From the NCBI RefSeq assembly GCF_009930815.1, contig NZ_CP022222.1, forward strand, positions 6,118,501 through 6,182,500: a stretch of DNA of 64,000 nt. The letters run 5' to 3'. The stretch comes from Bradyrhizobium sp. CCBAU 051011 (GTDB lineage: Bacteria > Pseudomonadota > Alphaproteobacteria > Rhizobiales > Xanthobacteraceae). This document shows, piece by piece, positions 17,150 through 27,218 of the stretch (within the stretch, counting starts at the first letter, position 1; every line of letters starts with the position of its first letter). The position numbers and the translations under genes are program-made. The notes below the pieces were generated by a model. It saw nothing but the letters and a program-made list of their open reading frames with translations, was not told where the DNA came from and ran no database searches.

Positions 17150-17923
17150 ATGGATATCACCACGCTCGTTGGCCTGATCGCCGGCGTCATCGTATTGTCG
17201 ACGCTGATCCTGATGGGCGGTGATTTCCGGATGTTCTACGACATCCACGCCGTCATCATCATCTTCGGCGGCTCGTTTGCGGCGACGATGATCCGCTTTC
17301 CGCTCAGCGCGATCCTGCACGGCATGCCGCTCGGCGCAAAATTCGCTTTCACCATGAGCCGGCTCTCGGCGCGCGACCTGGTCGACGAACTGGCGCGCAT
17401 CGCCGAAATCGCCCGCAAGCAGGGCCCTGTCGGGCTGGAAAAGGTCGAGACCGACGAGCCGTTCCTCGCCAAGGGCATCCGCTACGTCGCCGACGGCTAC
17501 GACCTCGAATTTATCAGAGACAACATGGAGCGCGATCGCGACAACTTCCTGATGCACCTCAACGAGGGCTCGAAAATCTATCGCGCGATCGGCGACTGCG
17601 CGCCGGCGTTCGGCATGATCGGTACGCTGCTCGGCATGGTGCAGATGTTCTCGAACATGTCGGATCCCTCAAAGCTCGGTCCGTTCATGGCGGTCGCCCT
17701 GCTGGCGACGCTTTATGGCGCGGTGGTTGCGAACCTGATTTGCCTGCCGATCGCCGACAAGCTGCATGGCAAGCTGATCGACGAGGAAACCAATCGCACG
17801 CTGATCATCGACGGCATCCTGATGATCCGCGATTCCAAGAGCCCGGCCTTGGTGCGTGAAATGCTGCTGGCCTATCTGCCCGAAAAGCACCGCCACGAGG
17901 AAGGCGAGCTGGTTCCGGCCTGA
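17150..17923 (+). CDS. motA: Flagellar motor stator protein MotA (MotA/TolQ/ExbB family)
   Basis: Proton-channel half of the flagellar stator. The 257-aa protein has four membrane helices: two near the N-terminus (TLVGLIAGVIVLSTLILMGG and VIIIFGGSFAATMI) and two after the cytoplasmic loop. The latter include the conserved PAFGMIGTLLGMVQMF and GAVVANLICLPIADKL. The short length and loop resemble the PomA-like subgroup. The ATG at 17150 follows TTGGAG; a GTG four codons earlier is less likely. motB follows after 33 bases. No other flagellar genes are in the window. Confidence 0.92.
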   Translation: MDITTLVGLIAGVIVLSTLILMGGDFRMFYDIHAVIIIFGGSFAATMIRFPLSAILHGMPLGAKFAFTMSRLSARDLVDELARIAEIARKQGPVGLEKVETDEPFLAKGIRYVADGYDLEFIRDNMERDRDNFLMHLNEGSKIYRAIGDCAPAFGMIGTLLGMVQMFSNMSDPSKLGPFMAVALLATLYGAVVANLICLPIADKLHGKLIDEETNRTLIIDGILMIRDSKSPALVREMLLAYLPEKHRHEEGELVPA

Positions 17924-17956
17924 TCGGCTGATAGCATCAAGGCGCGGACATAGAAC

Positions 17957-18784
17957 ATGGCCAAGAAAAAACGCGAAGAGGCGCATGGCGGTCACGGCTG
18001 GTTCGTGACCTTCGCCGACCTGATGGCGCTGTTGCTGTCGTTCTTCGTGATGCTGGTGGCGTTCTCCAGCCAGGACCAGCAGAAGCTCAAGATCGTCGCC
18101 GGCTCGATGCGCGAGGCGTTCGGCGTGCAGACCGAATCCCGGCATTCGGGCATCGTCGAATCCGACGGCCTGCCGACGCGGCCGAAGCTGAAGAACGTCG
18201 CGCATATTTCACCCGAGGAAGCCTCCAATACCCCGACGCCCGACGAGAAGGACCGTCAGCGCGAGGTCGGCGCCCGCCTGAAGGTCGACCGCGAATTCGC
18301 GCTCGCCGCGGCCTCGTTGCGCCAGGCGCTGCAGGACATGCCGGAACTGACCGAAATGTCCAAGCACATCATGTTCGAGGAGACCAAAGAGGGCCTCAAT
18401 CTCGAAATCGTCGACCAGGATGGCCGCTCGATGTTCGCCGACGGCTCCAAGGTCCCCTACGACCGCACCCGCCGGCTGATCCAGAAACTGGCCGTGCCGC
18501 TGAAGGCGACGCCGCTGCGGGTCAACATTGTCGGCCACACCTCTGCCGGCTTCGTGCCGGCGCGGGGCGAATATGGCGCGTTCGATCTGTCGGCGGATCG
18601 CGCCAATGCGGTGCGCCAGATCCTCGAGCGCGAGGGACTGCCGTCATCCCATATCTACGCCGTCGGCGGCCGCGCCGACAGCCAGCCACTATTTCCGGAC
18701 GATCCGACATTGCCGGCAAACCGTCGCGTCACCATCACATTGATGCGCGAGAATCCGCCGCTTCCGCCGAATCTGAAGCCGTAG
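17957..18784 (+). CDS. motB: Flagellar motor protein MotB (OmpA-type peptidoglycan binding)
   Basis: Stator partner of MotA. The 275-aa protein has a basic N-terminus, then one membrane helix with the essential proton-carrying aspartate, D21 in FADLMALLLSFFVMLVAFS. A plug/linker region follows, and a C-terminal OmpA-like domain (about residues 145-265) contains GHTSAGF, DLSADRANAVRQIL and the closing PANRRVTITL. This anchors the stator to peptidoglycan. It is co-directional with and 33 bases after motA. Confidence 0.94.
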   Translation: MAKKKREEAHGGHGWFVTFADLMALLLSFFVMLVAFSSQDQQKLKIVAGSMREAFGVQTESRHSGIVESDGLPTRPKLKNVAHISPEEASNTPTPDEKDRQREVGARLKVDREFALAAASLRQALQDMPELTEMSKHIMFEETKEGLNLEIVDQDGRSMFADGSKVPYDRTRRLIQKLAVPLKATPLRVNIVGHTSAGFVPARGEYGAFDLSADRANAVRQILEREGLPSSHIYAVGGRADSQPLFPDDPTLPANRRVTITLMRENPPLPPNLKP

Positions 18785-18863
18785 CACGTCGGAACTACCA
18801 TAATACCATCTTGCCATTTCGATGGAATCTGCTTTGCGTAAGCTCCGCATCGGAGGTGGTGTT

Positions 18864-18881
18864 ATGCTCGTCCGAGATTGA
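18864..18881 (+). other. Five-codon ORF with a strong ribosome site ahead of kup
   Basis: ATGCTCGTCCGAGATTGA (MLVRD-stop) is preceded by GGAGGTGG at good spacing. It lies about 65 bases before the preferred kup start, and its stop overlaps a TTG that is in frame with kup. It could be a leader peptide or the ribosome-loading site for a longer kup product, or chance. Confidence 0.3.
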
Positions 18882-18946
18882 CAGGCAACGCGGAAGCGTC
18901 GATAGCCGCGCGGATCAATTCAACGACGAGAACGTTCTCTTCCACC

Positions 18947-20845
18947 ATGACTGTCAGCGTCACATCTACCGAGGCCCATGAGGGGCACGCGACCTCAGGC
19001 TTTTGGGCCCTGACGCTGGGCAGTATTGGCGTGGTGTTCGGCGATATCGGCACTTCGCCCTTGTACGCATTTCGCGAGGCCGTCACGCACGCGGCCGAAG
19101 GCCAGCCGGTATCGCGCATTATCGTGCTCGGCGTGCTCTCGCTGATTCTTTGGTCGCTTTTCATCGTCGTGACAGCCAAATATGTGCTGCTGCTGTTGCG
19201 CGCCGACAACAACGGCGAGGGCGGCACGCTATCCCTGATGGCGCTGGGGCAGCGGGCGCTGGGCCACCGAAGCTGGGTATTGCTGGCGCTCGGTGTCGTC
19301 GGCGCCTCGATGTTTATCGGCGACTCCATGATCACGCCGGCGATTTCGGTGTTGTCGGCGGTCGAGGGCCTCAAGCTGGTCACGCCCGCGTTCGAACATT
19401 ACGTGGTGCCACTGACGATCTTCATTCTCGTCGTGCTGTTCTCGGTGCAGAGCAGCGGCACCGCGCGTGTCGCCTCGCTTTTCGGGCCGGTTATGGTGGT
19501 CTGGTTCGCGACGCTCACGATTTTGGGCCTGATCCACATCAGCGACGATCCCACGGTGCTCTACGCGATCAATCCCTGGTACGCGATCCAGTTCATGCTT
19601 TCGCACGGCACCATCGGACTGGTGACGATGGGTCTGGTGTTTCTGGCCGTGACCGGCGGCGAGGCGCTTTATGCGGACCTCGGCCATTTCGGGCGCAAGC
19701 CGATCCAGACCGGCTGGTTCTATTTCGTGATGCCTGCGCTCCTGATCAATTATTTCGGGCAGGGCGCGCTGGTATTGGCCGACCCGGCGGCGATCCAAAA
19801 TCCGTTCTACCGGCTGGTTCCTGGCATGCTGCTGTTGCCGATGGTGGTGCTGGCGACCGCAGCGACGGTCATCGCCAGCCAGGCGGTGATCACGGGCGCG
19901 TTTTCGCTGATCCGGCAAGCGGTGCAGCTCGGGCTGTTGCCGCGCTTTGAGGTGCGCTACACCTCGGAGTCGCATGCCGGTCAGATCTATCTGCCGCGCG
20001 TCAACCGGCTGTTGTTGATCGGGGTCGTGCTGCTGGTGCTGTTGTTCCGCAGCTCAAGCGGTCTTGCGTCGGCCTATGGCATCGCCGTCTCCACCACCAT
20101 GGTGGTCGACGGCATCATGGGCTTTGTCGTGATCTGGAAACTGTGGAACTGGCGCGCGGCCACCGCAGCGGCCGTGATCCTGCCCCTCGTCGTCGTCGAC
20201 ATGAGCTTCTTTGCCGCAAATCTTCTGAAGCTGCTCGAGGGCGCCTGGGTGCCGCTGCTGTTTGGCGTTGCGGTCGCGGTGATGATCTGGACCTGGCGCC
20301 GTGGCGCTGCGATCCTGACCGCCAAGACGCGCCGCATCGAGGTGCCGCTGGCAGACCTGATCAAGAGCCTGGAAAAGCGTCCGCCTCACATCGTCAAGGG
20401 CACGGCAGTATTTCTGACCTCCGATCCGAGCTTCGTGCCGACCGCAATGATGCACAATCTCAAGCACAACAAGGTGCTGCACGAACACAATGTGATCCTG
20501 ACCATCGAGACCGCGCAGACGCCGCGCGTCGATCCGTCCGAGCGCGTCAAGATGGAAAAGATCAGCGAAAAGTTCTCCACCGTCAGGCTGCGGTTCGGCT
20601 TCATGGAATCGCCGAACGTGCCGAAGGCGCTGGTGATCGCGCGCAAGCTCGGCTGGCAGTTCGACATCATGGCGACATCGTTCTTCGTGTCGCGGCGCTC
20701 GCTCAAGCCCTCGGCGCAATCGGGCATGCCGCTCTGGCAGGATCATCTGTTCATCGCGATGAGCCGGTCGGCTAACGACGCCACCGACTATTTCCAGATC
20801 CCGACCGGACGCGTCGTCGAGGTCGGAACTCAAGTAACCATTTGA
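18947..20845 (+). CDS. kup: Kup-type low-affinity potassium transporter, copy 1
   Basis: KUP/HAK/KT family K+:H+ symporter, about 632 aa. It starts with the diagnostic [20 protein letters not shown] and continues through [19 protein letters not shown] and [18 protein letters not shown]. About twelve membrane helices and a cytoplasmic C-terminal domain ending [19 protein letters not shown] complete it. The ATG giving [14 protein letters not shown] is my choice, but its ribosome site is weak. The frame is open back to a TTG at 18878 beside a strong GGAGGTGG, so a longer form is possible. A close paralogue follows 153 bases downstream. Confidence 0.93.
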   Translation: MTVSVTSTEAHEGHATSGFWALTLGSIGVVFGDIGTSPLYAFREAVTHAAEGQPVSRIIVLGVLSLILWSLFIVVTAKYVLLLLRADNNGEGGTLSLMALGQRALGHRSWVLLALGVVGASMFIGDSMITPAISVLSAVEGLKLVTPAFEHYVVPLTIFILVVLFSVQSSGTARVASLFGPVMVVWFATLTILGLIHISDDPTVLYAINPWYAIQFMLSHGTIGLVTMGLVFLAVTGGEALYADLGHFGRKPIQTGWFYFVMPALLINYFGQGALVLADPAAIQNPFYRLVPGMLLLPMVVLATAATVIASQAVITGAFSLIRQAVQLGLLPRFEVRYTSESHAGQIYLPRVNRLLLIGVVLLVLLFRSSSGLASAYGIAVSTTMVVDGIMGFVVIWKLWNWRAATAAAVILPLVVVDMSFFAANLLKLLEGAWVPLLFGVAVAVMIWTWRRGAAILTAKTRRIEVPLADLIKSLEKRPPHIVKGTAVFLTSDPSFVPTAMMHNLKHNKVLHEHNVILTIETAQTPRVDPSERVKMEKISEKFSTVRLRFGFMESPNVPKALVIARKLGWQFDIMATSFFVSRRSLKPSAQSGMPLWQDHLFIAMSRSANDATDYFQIPTGRVVEVGTQVTI

Positions 20846-20998
20846 TTTTACGTCTAAAATATCTAACGGAGCCGCTGTAATCCATGCGGACGGCGCATAC
20901 CGGAGGCCTGAATTCCGGCTAACCTTCCAGCCGGTCCCGGGAGTATAGGGCTGCGCTTCTGCATTTGTGCAGTGCGGTAACAGCCGAGGCCCCATCTC

Positions 20999-22924
20999 AT
21001 GTCAGTCCAGTTTGCGGTCACCGCGGCGGAAACGCCCGCGGCCAACGGTCATGGGGAAACTCATTCCACCGCCGGCTTCAAGGCCCTGATGCTCGGCAGC
21101 ATCGGTGTCGTCTACGGCGACATCGGCACCAGCCCGCTCTATGCATTGCGCGAAGCGATCGTCGCGGCCAGCGAACACGCGGGTACCGCCAGCCCGCAGG
21201 CGGTGCTTGGCGTGCTCTCGCTGATCCTGTGGGCGCTGATCGTGGTGGTGACGCTGAAATACGTCGTTATCCTGCTGCGCGCCGACAACAACGGCGAGGG
21301 CGGAACGCTGGCACTGATGGCGCTGGCGCAACGCGCGGTGGGGAAGGGCGGCGCCACGATCGTGCTGCTCGGCATCATCTCCGGCGCGCTGTTCTATGGC
21401 GACGCGGTCCTGACGCCGGCGCTTTCGGTGTTGTCGGCGATCGAAGGCATGAAGCTGATCACCGCGACCTTCGAACACTATGTCGTACCGCTCACGCTGA
21501 TTATCCTGATAGCGCTGTTTGCCGTGCAGTCCCACGGCACCGCCCGCGTCGCCGCGTTCTTCGGGCCGATCATGTGCGTCTGGTTCGCCGTGATCGCGAT
21601 CGCGGCCGTGCCGCAGATCGTCCTGCATCCCGAAGTGCTTCAGGCGTTCAATCCGCTCTACGCGGTTTCCTTCATGCTTCATCACGGCATGATCGGTTTC
21701 GTGACGCTCGGCGCGGTGTTTCTCGCCGTCACCGGCGCGGAAGCGCTCTATGCCGACCTCGGCCATTTCGGCAAGCGGCCGATCCAGACCGCCTGGCTCT
21801 TCATCGTGCTGCCGTCGCTGGCGGTGAATTATCTGGGGCAGGGCGCGCTCTTGATCGCCAATCCCAAGGCGATCGAGAATCCGTTCTTCCTGATGTTCCC
21901 GGACTGGGCGCTGATCCCGATGGTGGCGCTGGCGACGGTGGCAACCGTGATCGCGAGCCAGGCCGTCATCACCGGCGCCTATTCGCTGACACGCCAGGCG
22001 ATCCAGCTCGGCCTGATGCCGCGGTTCGAAATCCGCCACACCTCGGAAGCGCATTCCGGCCAGATCTACATTCCCCGCATCAACCTGCTGCTGTTTCTGG
22101 CGGTGATCCTGCTGGTGGTCCTGTTCCGCTCGTCGAGCGCGCTGGCCTCGGCCTACGGCATCTCCGTGACCGGCACCATGGTGGTCACGGCCATGATGGG
22201 CTTCGTCGTGATCTGGCGGGTCTGGAAATGGTCGCCGATCGCGGCCGCCGCGCTGATCGCGCCGTTCCTGTTCCTGGACGTCACCTTCCTTGCCGCCAAT
22301 CTCTTGAAGGTATTCGAAGGCGGCTGGGTGCCGCTGGCGCTCGGCGGCGTCGTGATGTTGTTGATGTACACGTGGCGGCGCGGTAGCCGGCTGCTGTTCG
22401 AGAAATCGCGCAAGCTGGAATTCCCGCTCGCCGATCTGGTGGCGATGCTGGAGAAGCGTCCGCCGCAGCGGGTGCCGGGCACCGCGGTGTTCCTCACCTC
22501 CGATCCCGATTGCGCGCCGACGGCGCTGATGCACAGCCTCAAGCATTACAAGGTGCTGCATGAGAAAAACGTCATTCTCACCATCGAGACCGCGCCGACG
22601 CCGCGAATCGACGATGCCGAGCGGGTGCGGATGGAGCAGCTCAGCGAGACCTTCTCGCGGGTCACGCTCAAATTTGGCTTCATGGAATCGCCAAACGTGC
22701 CGAAGACGCTGGCGATCGCCCGCAAGCTCGGCTGGCAGTTTGACATCATGTCGACCTCGTTCTTCCTGTCCCGCCGCGCGTTGAAGCCGGCTGCCCATTC
22801 CGGCATGCCGCGCTGGCAGGACCTGCTGTTCATCCGCCTCAGCCGCTCCGCCAACGACGCCACCGATTATTTCCAGATCCCGACCGGGCGCGTGGTCGAA
22901 GTGGGAACGCAGGTCACGATCTAG
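20999..22924 (+). CDS. kup: Kup-type low-affinity potassium transporter, copy 2
   Basis: Second KUP family symporter, 641 aa, with the same landmarks as copy 1: [58 protein letters not shown], and a near-identical end [19 protein letters not shown]. Similarity runs the full length, so the pair arose by tandem duplication, although many third-position differences show it is old. The 153-base gap before it contains two small hairpin-forming sequences (CCGGAGGCCTGAATTCCGG and CCGGCTAACCTTCCAGCCGG) that could separate or modulate expression. Confidence 0.94.
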   Translation: MSVQFAVTAAETPAANGHGETHSTAGFKALMLGSIGVVYGDIGTSPLYALREAIVAASEHAGTASPQAVLGVLSLILWALIVVVTLKYVVILLRADNNGEGGTLALMALAQRAVGKGGATIVLLGIISGALFYGDAVLTPALSVLSAIEGMKLITATFEHYVVPLTLIILIALFAVQSHGTARVAAFFGPIMCVWFAVIAIAAVPQIVLHPEVLQAFNPLYAVSFMLHHGMIGFVTLGAVFLAVTGAEALYADLGHFGKRPIQTAWLFIVLPSLAVNYLGQGALLIANPKAIENPFFLMFPDWALIPMVALATVATVIASQAVITGAYSLTRQAIQLGLMPRFEIRHTSEAHSGQIYIPRINLLLFLAVILLVVLFRSSSALASAYGISVTGTMVVTAMMGFVVIWRVWKWSPIAAAALIAPFLFLDVTFLAANLLKVFEGGWVPLALGGVVMLLMYTWRRGSRLLFEKSRKLEFPLADLVAMLEKRPPQRVPGTAVFLTSDPDCAPTALMHSLKHYKVLHEKNVILTIETAPTPRIDDAERVRMEQLSETFSRVTLKFGFMESPNVPKTLAIARKLGWQFDIMSTSFFLSRRALKPAAHSGMPRWQDLLFIRLSRSANDATDYFQIPTGRVVEVGTQVTI

Positions 22925-23204
22925 GGGCGCGAATTCCACAAGTTCCCGCTTATGTTGTCGCAGGACGGCAACAGCTTTGCTATTTCTGAGGCGGAGCAGT
23001 ACATCTGACTCCACACGCATCCCGATTTGGATCAGGCTCTTGACACCGGGGGTCGGCGGATCGAAGTTGCACCCCGCTGGCCGCGGGCGCGAATGCGTGC
23101 GGCAGTTGGTGCGGTACTGTGGGACAGTACCCGGAAGCCTAGGCTGAAGCCTTGAGTGGCAAATATTCCGATGCGATGATGTGGTATTGTGAGGAGTAGC
23201 GCAA

Positions 23205-23765
23205 ATGAGTTTCATCCGCGCGAACGACCATCCCAACCCCGATGATCCGAATGATCCGCTGTACTACGCACCGCGCTCGGCGCGCAGCATGGCGAACCCG
23301 CGATCTGACGAGACGCCGCAGACGGGATCGCATCAATTTCCTCCCGCTGCCCCTTTGTCGCGTTTTGATGAGATGCGCGAAAAGGCCTTCGCCAAATCCA
23401 CCCGTCCGTTGGAATCCCAATTCATTTACGAACGCCGTCCGTCACGTGGGCTGCTCGCCACTGCCGGCGCAATTGCCGTAGCGATCGGTGCCACTGTGAT
23501 CGTGGCGCTCGTGTTGCTTAATATGCCTCCGAGGTCAAAAAGTGAACCCTCGGAACTTGCCGTATCAATTTCTACCCCTGCATTGGCTACGCCGGCTCAA
23601 GCGACATCCAAAGAAGACTCCCAGGCACTGCTCCAGGGATTCAAGCAGTTTCAAGGAATACAAGGAAGCGAAGACCCGGCTGTTTCCGAGCCCGCCGGAA
23701 CGGCCAACGCAGCGCCCGAAAAACCCTTGCTTGAAAAATTCATGCAGTGGCAGCAAAGGAAATAG
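23205..23765 (+). CDS. Hypothetical single-span membrane protein
   Basis: A 186-aa protein with a ribosome site GAGGAG just upstream. The N-terminal 80 residues are polar, beginning MSFIRANDHPNPDDPNDP and containing FDEMREKAFAKS. One membrane helix follows (GLLATAGAIAVAIGATVIVALVLL), then a Ser/Ala/Pro-rich tail ending LLEKFMQWQQRK. The topology suggests an inner-membrane protein with cytoplasmic N-terminus and periplasmic tail. I recall similar N-termini among Bradyrhizobium hypothetical proteins but know of no function. Confidence 0.75.
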   Translation: MSFIRANDHPNPDDPNDPLYYAPRSARSMANPRSDETPQTGSHQFPPAAPLSRFDEMREKAFAKSTRPLESQFIYERRPSRGLLATAGAIAVAIGATVIVALVLLNMPPRSKSEPSELAVSISTPALATPAQATSKEDSQALLQGFKQFQGIQGSEDPAVSEPAGTANAAPEKPLLEKFMQWQQRK

Positions 23766-24041
23766 CGCCGAGAGAACGTGAGGTCGGCCGGAGCGACTCG
23801 TCCAAAGACCGCAAATGGACGCGACCATCGATGTCGTGCTTCCATTATTCAGTGCAAGAGCTGGAGCGCTCGAAGAGCTGATGCGCACTGCGGAGGCCGC
23901 ATCTCCATCGCTCCCTTTGGCAAAAAAGCCGGCCAGCACCCCCATTTGGCCTCGTCGTTTCGCAGACTTGCAGTTATTTCCCGCAGCAGGGTTCGAGCGA
24001 GCCATAATGGGACGGTTGCGACATGAACTGGCGAATGGGCC

Positions 24042-24965
24042 ATGGTGGCAACCAACAGTCAAACCATCACGGTGTTCGGCGGAACCGGCTTTCTGGGCCG
24101 CCGCATCGTTCAACATCTGCGCTCACGCGGATTTCCCGTTCGGATCGCGTCAAGGCATCCGGATCAGGGGTATACCCTGCCTGGTGCTGATGATCCGCAA
24201 CTTCAGTTCGTAGAAGCCAACATTCACGACGAGCGGTCCGTCGCGGATGCGCTTGCCGGCGCTTACGGCGTTATAAATGCGGTCAGTCTTTACGTCGAGC
24301 GGGGACCGGAGACGTTTCATTCGGTCCACGTCGAGGCCGCCCGGCGAGTAGCGGTTCAATCGCACAGGGCTGGAGTCAAAAGACTCGTCCACATGTCAGG
24401 AATCGGCGCTGATTCCGCCTCCCAATCCCGCTACATCCGAAACCGCGGCGAGGGCGAACTGGCGGTCCGGGCTGCGTTCGCCGAGGCAACTTTCATCCGT
24501 CCGGCGGTGATGTTCGGACCAGACGACGCGTTTCTCGTCGTCATCCTCAAGCTCCTCCGCCAGCTTCCTGTCTATCCGATGTTCGGCCGCGGCGAGACAA
24601 GATTGCAGCCGGCCTATGTGGGTGACGTTGCGGATGCGATTGGTCGGATCATGCAGCGCGCCGAGACGCCGAGAGTCTTCGAGTTCGGCGGCCCCCGCGT
24701 CTACTCTTACGAGGAGCTTCTTAGAGTCGTGGCGCGTCAAGCCGGACTTGCGCCTCGGCTGATTCCAATCCCGTTTGCCGCTTGGCATGCCTTGGCATGG
24801 GCATCAGAAATGCTCGGGAGTCCCTTCCTCACGCGCAATCAAGTGGAGCTGATGCAAATCGACACCTTGCCATCGCCTGATATGCCTGGATTTGTCGAAC
24901 TTGCGATTTCGCCACAGTCGGTCGAGGCCATACTTCAGAAAATGCTGTCGAATTCCGGAGGATAA
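24042..24965 (+). CDS. NAD(P)-binding complex I NDUFA9-like / atypical SDR protein
   Basis: A 307-aa atypical short-chain dehydrogenase-like protein. The dinucleotide fold opens with ITVFGGTGFLGRRIVQHL (GxxGxxG). Then come NAVSLYVERGPETFHSVHVE and VKRLVHMSGIGADSASQSRYIRNRGEGE, where the usual YxxxK is replaced by YIRNR. This matches the NDUFA9-like bacterial group, often annotated as complex I NDUFA9 subunit family. Some act in ubiquinone synthesis or as quinone-associated dehydrogenases; the role here is unknown. The ribosome site is weak, and no complex I genes are nearby. Confidence 0.85.
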   Translation: MVATNSQTITVFGGTGFLGRRIVQHLRSRGFPVRIASRHPDQGYTLPGADDPQLQFVEANIHDERSVADALAGAYGVINAVSLYVERGPETFHSVHVEAARRVAVQSHRAGVKRLVHMSGIGADSASQSRYIRNRGEGELAVRAAFAEATFIRPAVMFGPDDAFLVVILKLLRQLPVYPMFGRGETRLQPAYVGDVADAIGRIMQRAETPRVFEFGGPRVYSYEELLRVVARQAGLAPRLIPIPFAAWHALAWASEMLGSPFLTRNQVELMQIDTLPSPDMPGFVELAISPQSVEAILQKMLSNSGG

Positions 24966-25213
24966 GTTCCTCGATTAATCCGCGTCCAGACGCCGGGTTT
25001 GCCATTGCGTCCGAAACCTCGCCAGATTTTCGGCTCTGGCGATCAAAGGCTTGGAAAGCCGGTAGGCTGCCGCGACGGCCTACCGCGCGCGTCGATCTGG
25101 GCGCCCCGATGTTGCGCGGAAGGATGAGGAACCAACCCATAGGGGCACCGTTGTTGAATTCACTCAATGCGAAGGTACTGCGATCGGAAACGCGCCAAGT
25201 GAGGGTGGATATC

Positions 25214-25447
25214 ATGGCTACCTGTGAAACCTGCGGCAATGACTATGACAAGACCTTCCAGGTCACAATGAACGGCAGGGCGCACACCTTCGATAGTTTC
25301 GAGTGCGCCATTCATGCGCTCGCGCCGACCTGCGCTCATTGCGGTATCCGCATCGTCGGGCACGGATTGGAGAAGACGGGTACTTTTTTCTGTTGCGATC
25401 ATTGCGCCGAGGGTGAAGGCGTTAAAGGGCTGCGTGATCGAGTGTAA
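25214..25447 (+). CDS. Small zinc-ribbon / prokaryotic metallothionein-like protein
   Basis: A 77-aa Cys-rich protein with paired metal-binding motifs: C4-x2-C7, C31, C40-x2-C43, and C60-C61-x2-C64, plus H24, H34, H50 and H63. It has a TRASH or metallothionein-like pattern (TFDSFECAIHALAPTCAHC) and probably binds two zinc ions. The ATG at 25214 follows GAGGGTGGAT; a longer frame to 25109 lacks this logic. Similar proteins are common as single genes in rhizobia. It may buffer zinc or be a small regulator. Confidence 0.82.
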   Translation: MATCETCGNDYDKTFQVTMNGRAHTFDSFECAIHALAPTCAHCGIRIVGHGLEKTGTFFCCDHCAEGEGVKGLRDRV

Positions 25448-25596
25448 GGCCGGGCAATTGGTACGGTCGGCCCTATGTCCGCAAAAAGGACGATGCTCCC
25501 TCCCTTTACAAGGGCGCCTCGTGCAGATCGACAGGCGTCTCAGGGCTTTTGCAGAGGTCGAAATAGCACCCGCGGATCGCCGTTGTTCCAGCGATC

Positions 25597-26976
25597 TCAT
25601 CCGCGGATCGCCGCGTTGGCTTTCTCGGCGGCATTCGTCATCGCAATCTTCGCCGGTTTCGCGCCCGTGACCACCTCATTCACGCCGATCATGAACGCGT
25701 CAAGGATCGGCCTTGATACCGGGTGAAACAGGATCGCCTTGGCGCGATCGACATCGGCATTCTGCAAGTTGGTCAGCGCGGCTTCGGCGGCCTGGGCGCC
25801 GAACGCCTTCTTGAACCCCTCGCTCGACCAAGCCGACACACGCGTCGTCGCCAGCCCCGCCGCGGCGGTCAGCATCGAAGTTGGCTTGCTTGTCGCCCAC
25901 AGCAGAAACAAAAACGCCGCCCGCTTGTGTTTCGACTTGGAATTGATGCAGGCCTGCCAGTGCGACATGAAGGGCACGGACGTGCGGCCGGCGACGTGCG
26001 GAAAGGCGGCAAATACGGTCTTTCCGGCAACGTGGCTCCTTGCCGGGTTGGAGATGTCGGTAGCGAAATTGCTGCTGTCGATTGCCATCGCCGTCCTGCG
26101 CTGAAGGAAGTCGTCCAGCACGTGGTACCATTCGTAGCCGCTCACACCGCCAGGCCCGGCTTGACTGAGCAACTGACCGAACATCTCGATGGCCGCGATT
26201 GCTTCGGGGCTCGCGAAAGCGGCCCTGTTGTCCTTGATCATCTCCCCGCCATAGGAGAACAAGAAGCTCATCGCCGGCACGGACGAATTGCCGCCGGCTT
26301 GAGCCCGCATGGCTATGCCGGACATCTCGTCGGTCTTGATTGCATTGGCGGTGACAAGCAGCTCTTCGAAAGTGCGGGGAACCGACAGGTTCTTGGCAGC
26401 CAGCGCATCGCCATTGATGAACAGGGTCACCGCCTCCGAGGTGATCGGCATGGCGTAGCGCTCGCCGTCCCGCCATAGCGGAAAGGTTCGGGCGGTCTTG
26501 AGAAGGTCGCCCTCGTCATACCAGGCGAGATCAGTCAGCGACTTGTCGGCATAATAGGCGTTCAGGGGCTCGAGCCATCCTCCCGAGATACCCTGGCCAT
26601 AGGTCGTGTACATGAAGACGTCGGGTGTGCTGTCGCGACGGTTGAGCTGGATCGCCAGCGCGCCCAGGTACGTGGTCTCCAACCGGAAGTCGGGAACGAC
26701 TCTGATACCGGTGAGCTCGGTGAAATCAGGCAAAAGCGGAGTAATCGCGTTCGTCCAGGGATGGATCGCGCCCCCGAGTGTGATCGTCTGCCCCGCAAAC
26801 TGCTTCCAGTTTATCGCAGCGTTGGCGTAGCTCGCTGCGACATCCTGGGCGAAACCCCACCGGGGCAGCATGGAGAGGGCCGGCAGGGCTATGCCCAAAC
26901 CCTTGACAAAGCTGCGCCGGCTGGCCAGCCCGGAATGGCTCGGCAATTTTGCAGGCAAGTTCTCACTTGGAGCCAT
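25597..26976 (-). CDS. Extracellular solute-binding protein (family 1, sugar type), TAT-exported
   Basis: A 459-aa periplasmic receptor with a twin-arginine signal (SRRSFVKGLGIALPALSML). The mature domain has family 1 binding-protein features: LGGAIHPWTNAITPLLPDF, DVFMYTTYGQGISGGWLEPL and FPHVAGRTSVPFMSHWQACI. The length fits sugar or polyol ABC receptors. The ribosome site is AGGAGC. No permease or ATPase genes lie beside it, so it is an orphan receptor or pairs with a distant transporter. It is divergent from the CHASE3 histidine kinase with 242 bases between, so it could be co-regulated with or sensed by that kinase, which is inference. Confidence 0.87.
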   Translation of the reverse strand: MAPSENLPAKLPSHSGLASRRSFVKGLGIALPALSMLPRWGFAQDVAASYANAAINWKQFAGQTITLGGAIHPWTNAITPLLPDFTELTGIRVVPDFRLETTYLGALAIQLNRRDSTPDVFMYTTYGQGISGGWLEPLNAYYADKSLTDLAWYDEGDLLKTARTFPLWRDGERYAMPITSEAVTLFINGDALAAKNLSVPRTFEELLVTANAIKTDEMSGIAMRAQAGGNSSVPAMSFLFSYGGEMIKDNRAAFASPEAIAAIEMFGQLLSQAGPGGVSGYEWYHVLDDFLQRRTAMAIDSSNFATDISNPARSHVAGKTVFAAFPHVAGRTSVPFMSHWQACINSKSKHKRAAFLFLLWATSKPTSMLTAAAGLATTRVSAWSSEGFKKAFGAQAAEAALTNLQNADVDRAKAILFHPVSRPILDAFMIGVNEVVTGAKPAKIAMTNAAEKANAAIRG

Positions 26977-27218
26977 CTGTTTGCTCCTGTGGTTGCTCCG
27001 GCCGAAGGATCGAACGTCACAGCGCGCACAGGTATTCCCGTGACGTTCTGGCCCCTTGCGAGGGGACCTACGGGCTTCTAAGCCGGTATAATCTGCGCGG
27101 TTGAGTGTGCCGGTTCCCGCTCACCTGCGCGGACCGTGGCTGTATTTACATTATACTAGCAATACTCTGCGTCGGCATCAGAAAATAGCCGCTCACGCGA
27201 GCATCGAAGACCAGGCCA

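Noticed and set aside
21002..23236. 744-codon minus-strand open frame opposite the second kup
   Set aside because: Antisense shadow rich in Arg, His, Asp and Gln with no domain; the plus-strand kup has full family features.
23815..24213. 132-codon plus-strand frame before the NDUFA9-like gene
   Set aside because: It overlaps the start of the NDUFA9-like gene in another frame and has no protein-like pattern or ribosome site.
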